From RXOA01 sp964554715 (GTDB taxonomy: Bacteria; Bipolaricaulota; Bipolaricaulia; UBA7950; UBA9294): 14,699 nt of DNA. A program made the translations under genes and the position numbers. Positions 1 to 5,676 of the stretch are shown here, piece after piece. How positions within the stretch are numbered: position 1 is the first letter of the stretch; every line of letters begins with the position of its first letter. Below the pieces are notes generated by a model, which saw only the letters and a list, made by a program, of their open reading frames with translations, was not told the DNA's origin and searched no databases. Where the stretch lies: assembly GCA_964554715.1 (NCBI GenBank), contig CAZKPU010000061.1, positions 1-14,699 on the forward strand, written 5' to 3'.

Positions 1-1057
1 CGATGCCTCGTCGGTGGTATCCTTCCTGAAGTAGCACGGGCAGATGCGTGCCAAGAACGGGATACCCCGGGATAGCGTTCCAGACGCTTTCGTCAGCTCG
101 CTTCTCGGCGCGGGTCAACGTTGTGTTATCGGTCCCGATCGTCCGGATGTCCTGCGAAAGGAGTCCTTCCCAAAGGCGATCACAGTCCGCCTGGCGACGG
201 ATGGGTGGAACCATCTTCGCCAACACGCCTGTCTCCTTCTCGGCGTCCAGCGTCAGATACGGGGAAGTGGTCTCGGCACAGATCCGGCTGTCGCGATTCC
301 CCGAGAGCACGTCGACCGTCTCCCGCGAAGAAGCGTGGACGAAGTACAGCTGAGCCTCCGTGTCTCTGGAAAGGAAGATCGCTCGCATCACGGCTTCGCT
401 CTCGGCGATCCCAGGGTGGGTCTTCTCCCAATCGATCAACGTCCCCTCGCGGCTGAACACCTGCGCACCAAGCCGCGCCTCCGCCCGTTTGATCAACTGG
501 GGGTTTTCCGCATGGATGCAGACCCACGGCCCGCCTGCTTGCCGGGCGGCCGCGAACACGTCCAGCAGGAAGCCATCGTCAACCGAGTCCACCACGCCGG
601 GCAGTCCCCACATATACACCTTGAACGACGCCAGCTCGAACCGCTTCACGACCTCCGTCAGCTCGTTCAGATGGAAATCCGTCAGGATGACCGGGTGCAC
701 GAACAGGTCCGTGTAGCTGTGCGGGGCAACCGTCTCTGCCCATCGAGGAATGGCCGTCCGGTACGACCCCTCATCGGAAACATAGCATCCAAGCGTTGTC
801 ACGCCTCCGCACAGCGCCGCCGCCGTCTCCGTCGCCGCGTCGCCGGCGGGATCGCCGAACACACCCAGGTGCACGTGCGGGTCGATAATCCCCGGAAACA
901 CCGTCTGCCCGCGAACATCGATCTCTTCACGCGCCGACATCGAGATCAGTCTTGACCAGGCTGCAATCCTGCCGTCGCGAATCGCGAGATCGGCTTCGAT
1001 GACCTCACTGTTCGGGACCACAAGCGATGCATTCTTGATGACGAGATCGGCGATCAT
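1..1057 (-). CDS. Hydantoinase/dihydropyrimidinase-like amidohydrolase (C-terminus beyond window)
   Basis: Cyclic-amide hydrolase of the amidohydrolase superfamily, expected to open hydantoin, dihydropyrimidine or allantoin-type rings with two metals. About 352 residues are visible from ATG at 1057; the reading frame is still open at the left edge, where roughly 80-100 residues would be missing for a family of about 430-460. Visible metal ligands are HVH (H61, H63), the lysine expected to be carboxylated in SFKVYM (K146), H182 in IHAEN, H241 in FVHASS and D310 in IGTDN. The N-terminus MIADLVIKNASLV and FPGIIDPHVHLG are typical of the family. A GGGGAG Shine-Dalgarno lies just upstream and the gene follows the BMC-P gene by 22 bases, so it is the last visible gene of the shell operon and probably a cargo enzyme. 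Substrate is not determined: the region after K146 (WGLPGV) lacks the tyrosine common in D-hydantoinases. Allantoinase or dihydroorotase-like activity is possible. Confidence 0.88.
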   Translation of the reverse strand, partial: MIADLVIKNASLVVPNSEVIEADLAIRDGRIAAWSRLISMSAREEIDVRGQTVFPGIIDPHVHLGVFGDPAGDAATETAAALCGGVTTLGCYVSDEGSYRTAIPRWAETVAPHSYTDLFVHPVILTDFHLNELTEVVKRFELASFKVYMWGLPGVVDSVDDGFLLDVFAAARQAGGPWVCIHAENPQLIKRAEARLGAQVFSREGTLIDWEKTHPGIAESEAVMRAIFLSRDTEAQLYFVHASSRETVDVLSGNRDSRICAETTSPYLTLDAEKETGVLAKMVPPIRRQADCDRLWEGLLSQDIRTIGTDNTTLTRAEKRADESVWNAIPGYPVLGTHLPVLLQEGYHRRGI

Positions 1058-1079
1058 CGATTCACTCCCCGGACGATGG

Positions 1080-1355
1080 CTAGCTCGCCCCGGTCCCGAG
1101 GTTCGACGCCTCTTCGTCCACGATTCCGACGATCGCAGCGTTCGTGGAGCTTCCCGGGTTCCCGGTCGCAACGCGAGCCGCAGTCCCCGAAGTGACAAGG
1201 ACGATCTGCCCGATGCCGGCACCGACCACATCCAATGCAACGATCTTCTCGCCGCTTCGCTTCCCGACCTCCTGCACCAACAGCATGCGGTGGCCGTTCA
1301 GGTCTGCACGTTTGATCGTTGCTACAACCGTTCCGATAACCTTACAGAGCTTCAC
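1080..1355 (-). CDS. BMC-P shell vertex protein (EutN/CcmL/CsoS4 family)
   Basis: Forms pentamers that cap the vertices of a bacterial microcompartment shell. The 91-residue product has the family hallmarks: N-terminal MKLCKVIGTVVATIK, the LNGHRMLLVQEV strand, then VALDVVGAGIGQIVLVTSGTAA and the C-terminal NAAIVGIVD strand. Length matches the usual 85-100 residues. The start is a GTG, chosen because a strong GGAGGAGG Shine-Dalgarno ends 5 bases before it and homologues begin at the same Met-Lys/Leu position. It lies 29 bases after the aminotransferase gene and 22 bases before the amidohydrolase gene, all on one strand, so it is co-transcribed with them. A single pentamer gene is enough to close a shell. 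Assignment to the family is firm; which compartment type it serves is inferred from the neighbours. Confidence 0.95.
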   Translation of the reverse strand: MKLCKVIGTVVATIKRADLNGHRMLLVQEVGKRSGEKIVALDVVGAGIGQIVLVTSGTAARVATGNPGSSTNAAIVGIVDEEASNLGTGAS

Positions 1356-1384
1356 GTGGGCCTCCTCCAGTGGCGCAGGCCGTG

Positions 1385-2749
1385 CTACGCTTCAAGGATC
1401 TCCTTGACAGCGTCCAACGCTTGATCGATTTCGGCTTCGGTCACGAAGAAATGATGCGCCAACCGGATAACGTCGCCGCGCGCCGATGTCACGATCCCTC
1501 GCTTCTTCAACGCACCTTCCATCCCATGTGCGTCCGGAACCCGGATCGCTGTCGTCGGCGCCTTGTACTTGATGTCGAAGTCGCTGATCAGCGGGAGTTG
1601 ACGAGCTTTGGCTCCTTCCATGCAGTGAAGGGAGAGTTCGTCACAGCGTTGACTGATCCGATCGATCCCAATCTCCAGCAACAGATCCAGCGACGCTTTC
1701 GCCGGAAAGGCGGCGGTTGCCGGCGGTGTTCCCGTCTCGAGTCGGCGGCCGTCGGTTGCGTAGCTCAAGTGGTAGTCGAACGCAAACGGGTCGGCCTGAC
1801 CGAACCAGCCTGTGGATGCCGGTCGCAAAAGATCGCGGATCTCCTTCTTCGTATAGGCAAACGCAACGCCTGGGACGCCCAACAAGTACTTCAGACACCC
1901 GGAGACAAGGACATCGACATCCATCGCCTTCACGTCGACAGGCGTGGATCCGATCCCCTGGTACGCATCCACAAGGACAAGCGAGCCGGCTTGGTGCGCG
2001 ATCCGCGAGATTTCGGCGATGTCCTGCTTGAATCCGTTGCGATAGTACACGAGTGGCACCGAGGTCATGATCGTCTTTCCATCGATGTGCCGCTCGTACT
2101 CAGCCAGGTCGATGTCCCCACGCGGGGAGACCGGGATCAGGTCGACCTGGGCACCGAGTCGTTCATGGGCAAACCAGATGTTCGGAACCGTCGGAAAATC
2201 GATCTCCGTGGTCACGACCTTGTTCCGCATCCCCCGATAGTCCAGCGCACTGGCAACCGTCCCAACAAGCGATGAGACAGAGAAGGATATGGCGATGTCC
2301 TCCGGATTCGCGTTGATCAGACGGGCAAATGAGGCCTTGGCACCCATGACCACGGTCATCCAGTAGTCCCAATCCATCCCTTCATCCCGCCAATTCGCCA
2401 CAAACGCTTCGATGGCTTCGGCAGCTCGTACCGGCTGAGCTCCCTGCGAACAGTTCGCCAGGTGGATCTTGTGAAGTGTTGCGAACTCCCGTTGCCGGAT
2501 TGCGGCAATATCGTTGACGCCTACCGTGGAGGATCCGGCTTGGGCAACCGAAGCAGATGGCGAGGGGATCACATCGATCACCGCTTGCGCGGTGCTTGCT
2601 TGCGTCGTTCGGTGGATGATCGCAATCCCAGCCCGTTCGGCTCGATCGCGCGCCTCGTCGGTCACGATATCAAGTTCCTCGATCGCCAATTCCGTGACGC
2701 CTCGGTCGATGAGTCGCTCGATGTCAAGCGCAGTATAGAATGTTCTCAT
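1385..2749 (-). CDS. Class V PLP-dependent aminotransferase/lyase with N-terminal BMC-type module
   Basis: PLP enzyme of aspartate-aminotransferase fold, class V (cysteine desulfurase, kynureninase, serine/ureidoglycine-glyoxylate aminotransferase group). The 454-residue protein has the catalytic domain from about residue 85. D261 in LVDAYQGIG should bind the pyridine nitrogen and K287 in SGCLKYLLGVPG should hold PLP; STGWFGQADPF and RRLETGTPP are also class V signatures and look closest to the kynureninase-like branch. Residues 1-47 (beginning MRTFYTALDIERLIDRG) form a separate charged module resembling the start of EutQ/EutT-like microcompartment proteins. It is joined by an Ala/Ser/Thr/Val-rich linker (about 48-78) and is absent from ordinary class V enzymes; I infer an encapsulation or scaffolding role. 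The gene overlaps the BMC-T stop by ATGA, with AAGGAG upstream. The reaction could be transamination or a beta-lyase/desulfurase step; the sequence alone does not decide. Confidence 0.9.
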   Translation of the reverse strand: MRTFYTALDIERLIDRGVTELAIEELDIVTDEARDRAERAGIAIIHRTTQASTAQAVIDVIPSPSASVAQAGSSTVGVNDIAAIRQREFATLHKIHLANCSQGAQPVRAAEAIEAFVANWRDEGMDWDYWMTVVMGAKASFARLINANPEDIAISFSVSSLVGTVASALDYRGMRNKVVTTEIDFPTVPNIWFAHERLGAQVDLIPVSPRGDIDLAEYERHIDGKTIMTSVPLVYYRNGFKQDIAEISRIAHQAGSLVLVDAYQGIGSTPVDVKAMDVDVLVSGCLKYLLGVPGVAFAYTKKEIRDLLRPASTGWFGQADPFAFDYHLSYATDGRRLETGTPPATAAFPAKASLDLLLEIGIDRISQRCDELSLHCMEGAKARQLPLISDFDIKYKAPTTAIRVPDAHGMEGALKKRGIVTSARGDVIRLAHHFFVTEAEIDQALDAVKEILEA

Positions 2750-3390
2750 GTGTCTCCTTGCCCTCGGGAACGCTTCTGCAGGTTGTGGATCGCCTCTTCG
2801 GCGGCAAGCTGCGCCCGCTTGACCGTCTCCACATCTCCGGACACGTAGAGCCGGCCAAACGCCCCGATGCAGTTGAAGTGAACCAGCTTCGCGTTGCTTT
2901 CCTTCTCCACCTCATTCGCCGCAAGCGCGATGTATGCCGCGGGCTCGACCTCCATGAGGAACAGGCTTTCGTGAGGGATGATCATCGAGCCCTCGCGGTT
3001 CCGATCGAGAAGCTGGGCCAAGTAGGGAGAAACATTGGTCACGATTCGCGACGCGACAATCTCCGGGGTCTGGCGCGACCTCTCACTGAGTTCCAACGCT
3101 TGGAGAATCCGCCGCCCCGCCGTGTTGATTTCTTCGATCGACGTCGAATGAAGCTCAAGCACCCCGTACTCGCGTTCAACGATCTGGAACGCAGGGAGAA
3201 CGTCCGTGGACTTCACGGCTTCATCGAGAAGCGCATACGTCCTGCTCGCAGGAGAAAGCTCAAGCAGCAACTCGGACATGCCCGGAACCGGGACGCTTCC
3301 TTGTGCAACCGTCCCGACAAACGCCGCGTACTGCGGCTGCATGCTGTCGATCAGAACGTATGCTCTGAGGTTGGCGTTGTTCGATCCCAT
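2746..3390 (-). CDS. BMC-T tandem-domain shell protein (EutL/CsoS1D-like trimer)
   Basis: Shell facet protein with two consecutive BMC folds, forming pseudohexameric trimers that often carry a larger, gated pore. The 214-residue product has domain 1 at about residues 8-98 (LRAYVLIDSMQPQYAAFVG to RILQALEL) and domain 2 at about 108-205 (EIVASRIVTNVSPYLAQLL to AAEEAIHNL). The ends of both halves look alike: YGVLELHS...INTAGRRIL in the first and FGRLYVSGDVETVKRAQ in the second, the latter being the classic BMC strand and helix. Length fits EutL-like proteins (about 200-220). The start ATG at 3390 has a modest AGGGTGA upstream. It follows the BMC-H gene by 76 bases and overlaps the aminotransferase start by 4 bases, implying translational coupling. 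Whether it is the permuted EutL type or the CsoS1D type needs a structural alignment. Confidence 0.88.
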   Translation of the reverse strand: MGSNNANLRAYVLIDSMQPQYAAFVGTVAQGSVPVPGMSELLLELSPASRTYALLDEAVKSTDVLPAFQIVEREYGVLELHSTSIEEINTAGRRILQALELSERSRQTPEIVASRIVTNVSPYLAQLLDRNREGSMIIPHESLFLMEVEPAAYIALAANEVEKESNAKLVHFNCIGAFGRLYVSGDVETVKRAQLAAEEAIHNLQKRSRGQGDT

Positions 3391-3466
3391 CGAGTCACCC
3401 TATTGTCTCGTGAATGTGGTCCACGGCTCGGAAGTTCTTGCCGCCGCTCCGGATGAACACCGCAAT

Positions 3467-3754
3467 CTAGCCTTTGGCCGATCCAAACAGCCCCGGGAAG
3501 ATCTCTTCAAGTCCGCCATGAGGGCGTGGGATGATGTTGACCGACACGAGTTCGCCCGTCTTCTTCGCCGCTTCGGCACCTGCATCCAACGCTGCCTTCA
3601 CTGCTCCGACATCGCCAGCCACCGTGACGGTTACGTAGCCTCCGCCAGAGTTCTCCTTTGACAGCAAGTCCACATTCGCTGCCTTGAGCATCGCATCTGC
3701 CGCCTGAATCGCTGCCACCAAACCCTTTGTCTCTACCTGTCCAACTGCTGCCAT
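3467..3754 (-). CDS. BMC-H hexameric shell protein (PduA/EutM/CcmK-like)
   Basis: Main facet tile of the microcompartment shell. The 95-residue product follows the canonical BMC domain: AVGQVETKGLVAAIQAADAM, then TVTVAGDVGAVKAALDAG and the VNIIPRPH motif, with a short C-terminal helix LEEIFPGLF. The pore-lining loop reads KENSGGGYV (residues 33-41), more polar and glycine-rich than the KIGSG loop of PduA/EutM, hinting at a different metabolite selectivity. Start ATG at 3754 is chosen because a near-perfect AAGGAGG ribosome-binding site precedes it by 9 bases; an in-frame upstream ATG at 3778 would place that site inside the gene. It is the first gene of the operon, about 70 bases downstream of a candidate promoter, as expected for the most abundant shell protein. 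Confidence 0.96.
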   Translation of the reverse strand: MAAVGQVETKGLVAAIQAADAMLKAANVDLLSKENSGGGYVTVTVAGDVGAVKAALDAGAEAAKKTGELVSVNIIPRPHGGLEEIFPGLFGSAKG

Positions 3755-3777
3755 TGCGTCTTTCCTCCTTGTCTCCA

Positions 3778-3804
3778 TGGATCCTCGAACGGATCCACTC
3801 GAGG
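3778..3804 (-). promoter_or_regulatory. Two overlapping inverted repeats in the BMC operon leader
   Basis: The presumed 5' untranslated leader holds TGGATCC-6-GGATCCA (3778-3797, 7-bp stem) and CCTCGA-10-TCGAGG (3783-3804, 6-bp stem). The two share bases, so only one can form at a time. The first hairpin ends 8 bases upstream of the AAGGAGG ribosome-binding site. They could be an RNA switch, an mRNA-stabilising stem or a protein-binding dyad. The repeats are seen directly; any function is inference. Confidence 0.4.
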
Positions 3805-3829
3805 GGCTACCGCCCACGAGAGATGTAGT

Positions 3830-3858
3830 ATATTACTTCGATATCCACACGAAGACAA
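3830..3858 (-). promoter_or_regulatory. Candidate sigma-70-type promoter for the BMC operon
   Basis: On the minus strand TTGTCT (3853-3858) and TAATAT (3830-3835) are separated by exactly 17 bases, each matching 4 of 6 consensus positions. The transcript would start near 3823 and leave a leader of about 70 bases before the BMC-H start. The -35 element is embedded in the dyad at 3851-3864. Confidence 0.45.
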
Positions 3859-3864
3859 GTCTTC
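3851..3864. promoter_or_regulatory. Perfect dyad over the BMC -35 element (candidate operator)
   Basis: GAAGAC-AA-GTCTTC is a perfect 6+6 inverted repeat with a 2-base centre. It covers the candidate -35 box, a position typical for a repressor or a class II activator site. Nine of its bases (GACTTGTCT read on the minus strand) recur in inverted orientation at 3999-4007. No regulator gene is in the window. Confidence 0.4.
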
Positions 3865-4074
3865 TCCTCGCGATTCTTGATCTGTGGGTTGGCCTTCCGT
3901 TTATCACCATCCCATAGCATTTCCTCCCGCGCGAAGCTTGAAGTTGAATGCCCATTTCTCCGTATTCTCCGAGACCCAGTCTCGTCACAGCCACGTGCGA
4001 CTTGTCTGTAGTGGTGTTTCTACAATGATCAGCATGTGGTATCTCCGTTCTCTTGGTCGGTATCGGATGCCTCT
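3865..4074. other. Intergenic control region without a recognisable gene
   Basis: This is the middle of the 466-base gap between the divergent BMC and oxidoreductase operons. Short open frames here lack ribosome-binding sites and family resemblance. I see no tRNA or named riboswitch. The only notable element is the 9-base inverted copy of the -35 dyad half at 3999-4007, so the stretch may hold further regulator sites. Confidence 0.5.
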
Positions 4075-4106
4075 TTACGAGCAATGCCACTTGCTAGTAT
4101 ACTAGC
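4075..4106 (+). promoter_or_regulatory. Candidate promoter with palindromic operator for the oxidoreductase/ACD operon
   Basis: TTACGA (4075-4080), 17 bases, then TATACT (4098-4103) make a plausible promoter with a good -10 and a weak -35. The -10 lies inside a perfect 14-base palindrome, GCTAGTATACTAGC (4093-4106), which would suit a dimeric regulator blocking RNA polymerase. Transcription from about 4110 gives a leader of roughly 110 bases. Confidence 0.5.
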
Positions 4107-4206
4107 CACTGAAGAAGCGCGAGCGTTGCGGTGGTACGGTGAACAGTGCGCGGTTCTTGTATGCACCCCGCCACGGAATCCCGTCGGTTCTTCCCGCGAA
4201 ACGAAC

Positions 4207-4213
4207 GAGGAGG
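4207..4213 (+). promoter_or_regulatory. Strong ribosome-binding site GAGGAGG
   Basis: GAGGAGG lies 7 bases before ATG 4221. It decides the start of the ferredoxin-subunit gene against an upstream in-frame ATG at 4146. Confidence 0.8.
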
Positions 4214-4220
4214 TCGTCGC

Positions 4221-4478
4221 ATGAGTCAGGAATACATCGTTCCGGTGGGACGGGACGGTATTTACGTTCTGGAAACCGGCAAGTGGAGAACACAGACACC
4301 CGTTCTCGATCAGGAGACGTGCATCGCCTGCGGGCGATGTCGCATGTACTGCCCTGTCGGGGCCATTCACGAAGAGAGCGGCCGCTACATCATCGATCTG
4401 ACGTACTGCAAGGGCTGTGGAATCTGCGCCGAGGAGTGCGCCGTCGGGGCGATCTCCATGCATCGAGAGGAGAGCTGA
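4221..4478 (+). CDS. porD: 2-oxoacid:ferredoxin oxidoreductase, delta (ferredoxin) subunit
   Basis: Small electron-transfer subunit carrying two [4Fe-4S] clusters, passing electrons from the TPP centre of the oxidoreductase to soluble ferredoxin. The 85-residue protein has two full cluster motifs: C34-x2-C37-x2-C40-x3-C44-P and C63-x2-C66-x2-C69-x3-C73. The N-terminal part (residues 1-30, with GKWRTQTPVLD) is the short extension typical of PorD/VorD subunits rather than of a free bacterial ferredoxin, which is usually about 55-60 residues. It is the first gene of the operon and its stop is followed after one base by the ATG of the alpha subunit. It may be named PorD, VorD or KorD; the substrate is not set by this subunit. 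Confidence 0.92.
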   Translation: MSQEYIVPVGRDGIYVLETGKWRTQTPVLDQETCIACGRCRMYCPVGAIHEESGRYIIDLTYCKGCGICAEECAVGAISMHREES

Positions 4479-4479
4479 C

Positions 4480-5676
4480 ATGGGACACGTCGAGGTCATG
4501 AACGGAAACCGCGCCGCGGGAACGGCCGCTTGTTTGGCGCGTCCCGATGTCATCGCCGCCTACCCCATTACGCCCCAGTCGTCGGTCGTGGAGTTTATCT
4601 CACGGATGATCGCCGAGGGGAAGCTTGATGCGAAGATCTCGGAAGTCGAGTCGGAGCACTCCGCAATGAGCGTTCTGGAAGGAGCATCGCTCGGGGGCGG
4701 ACGAACCTTTAGCGCCACCAGCTCTCAAGGGCTGGCTTTGATGTATGAGCCGTACTTCCGTGCATCCACGCTCAGGTTGCCGATCGTGATGGCGATCGCA
4801 AACCGTGAGATGATTTCGCCACAGACGCTGTGGGCGTCTGCGCAGGACTCCCTTTCCGTTCGTGATGCAGGGTGGATGCAGTTCTACGCCGAGAGCAACC
4901 AAGAGATCCTCGACACGTTACTGCAAGCGTTCCGTATCGCCGAGGATCCACGGGTCTTGCTTCCGATCAATGTTTGCTACGATGGGTTCTACCTATCCCA
5001 TATGTCCGAACGCGTGGATGTTCCCGATCAGGACGAAGTCGATGCGTTCCTCCCCAACCGCTACGACCCCGAGCACATCTACTTGGATCCCGCGCGTCCG
5101 ATGGCGGTCGACCCATTGACGAACGGGGATCTCCTTACGCTGTACCGGCAGAAACATCTCACCGCCCATCAACAGGCTCTTACAGTGATCCGGGAAGTCG
5201 ATCAGCTATTCGAAAACCAGTTCCACCGCAGCCACGGAGGCGCCATCGAGCTGTACGGATTCGATGAAGCCACCGACTCGGCGATCGTGACGCTGGGATC
5301 GATGACCGGCGCCGCCCGGGAGGCGGTCGACCGGATGAAGGCCTACGGTCATTCTGTCGGTTTGATCAAGATCCGCGTCGTTCGTCCGTTCCCCCGGAAG
5401 GAACTGCGCGATGCTGCAGCGGACCTGAAAGCGATCGGGGTGCTGGATCGGAACGTCTCCTTCGGGTGGAACACGGGGATCATCTACCAAGAGGTTTCCT
5501 CTGCGTTGTTTGGCTTGCCTCTGGCAAGACTGCCGTTCATCGCCGGTCTTGGCGGGGAGGACATCACCATCGAAATGGTCGTATCGGCACTCGAGCGGAT
5601 CTGTCAGGCCGTCGGAACGACCCAGGATGCGGAAACCGTTTGGCTACGGCCGAATGTGGAGGGGAGGCAGCAATGA
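4480..5676 (+). CDS. porA: 2-oxoacid:ferredoxin oxidoreductase, alpha subunit (POR/VOR type)
   Basis: Alpha subunit of a TPP- and iron-sulfur-dependent enzyme that decarboxylates a 2-oxo acid to acyl-CoA and CO2 with reduction of ferredoxin. The 398 residues correspond to PFOR domains I and II: AYPITPQSSVVEF near the N-terminus (about residues 28-40), ESEHSAMSVLEGAS, the SSQGLALMYEP segment and REMISPQTLW in domain I, and a transketolase-C-like domain from about residue 265 (SAIVTLGSMTGAAREAVD, then VRPFPRKEL and VLDRNVSFG). Length is that of stand-alone PorA; no gamma domain is fused at either end. The ATG at 4480 is one base past the delta stop, and the stop overlaps the beta start as ATGA. 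Pyruvate, 2-oxoisovalerate and related branched or aromatic acids are all possible substrates. Confidence 0.93.
   Translation: MGHVEVMNGNRAAGTAACLARPDVIAAYPITPQSSVVEFISRMIAEGKLDAKISEVESEHSAMSVLEGASLGGGRTFSATSSQGLALMYEPYFRASTLRLPIVMAIANREMISPQTLWASAQDSLSVRDAGWMQFYAESNQEILDTLLQAFRIAEDPRVLLPINVCYDGFYLSHMSERVDVPDQDEVDAFLPNRYDPEHIYLDPARPMAVDPLTNGDLLTLYRQKHLTAHQQALTVIREVDQLFENQFHRSHGGAIELYGFDEATDSAIVTLGSMTGAAREAVDRMKAYGHSVGLIKIRVVRPFPRKELRDAAADLKAIGVLDRNVSFGWNTGIIYQEVSSALFGLPLARLPFIAGLGGEDITIEMVVSALERICQAVGTTQDAETVWLRPNVEGRQQ

Noticed and set aside
44..955. Long plus-strand open frame (303 codons) opposite the amidohydrolase
   Set aside because: The minus strand has a complete amidohydrolase metal site; the plus-strand product is Arg/His/Pro-rich, lacks a ribosome-binding site and resembles no family.
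1370..2275. Plus-strand open frame (301 codons) opposite the PLP enzyme
   Set aside because: Mirror of a clear class V enzyme; composition is Arg/Asp/Val-biased as expected of an antisense shadow in GC-rich DNA.
3755..3817. Longer N-terminus for BMC-H starting at 3817 or 3778
   Set aside because: The AAGGAGG site sits immediately before ATG 3754 and BMC-H proteins begin at this point; the added residues are not BMC-like.
3833..4105. Small open frames in the divergent intergenic region
   Set aside because: No ribosome-binding site, no family resemblance, and they overlap the promoter elements of both operons.
4107..4206. Riboswitch in the leader of the oxidoreductase operon
   Set aside because: The leader is about 110 bases long, but I could not match it to a known aptamer core or find a terminator-like stem with a T-run.
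4029..4553. Minus-strand open frame across the oxidoreductase promoter and delta gene
   Set aside because: Overlaps the two-cluster ferredoxin gene and its strong ribosome-binding site; no recognisable domain.
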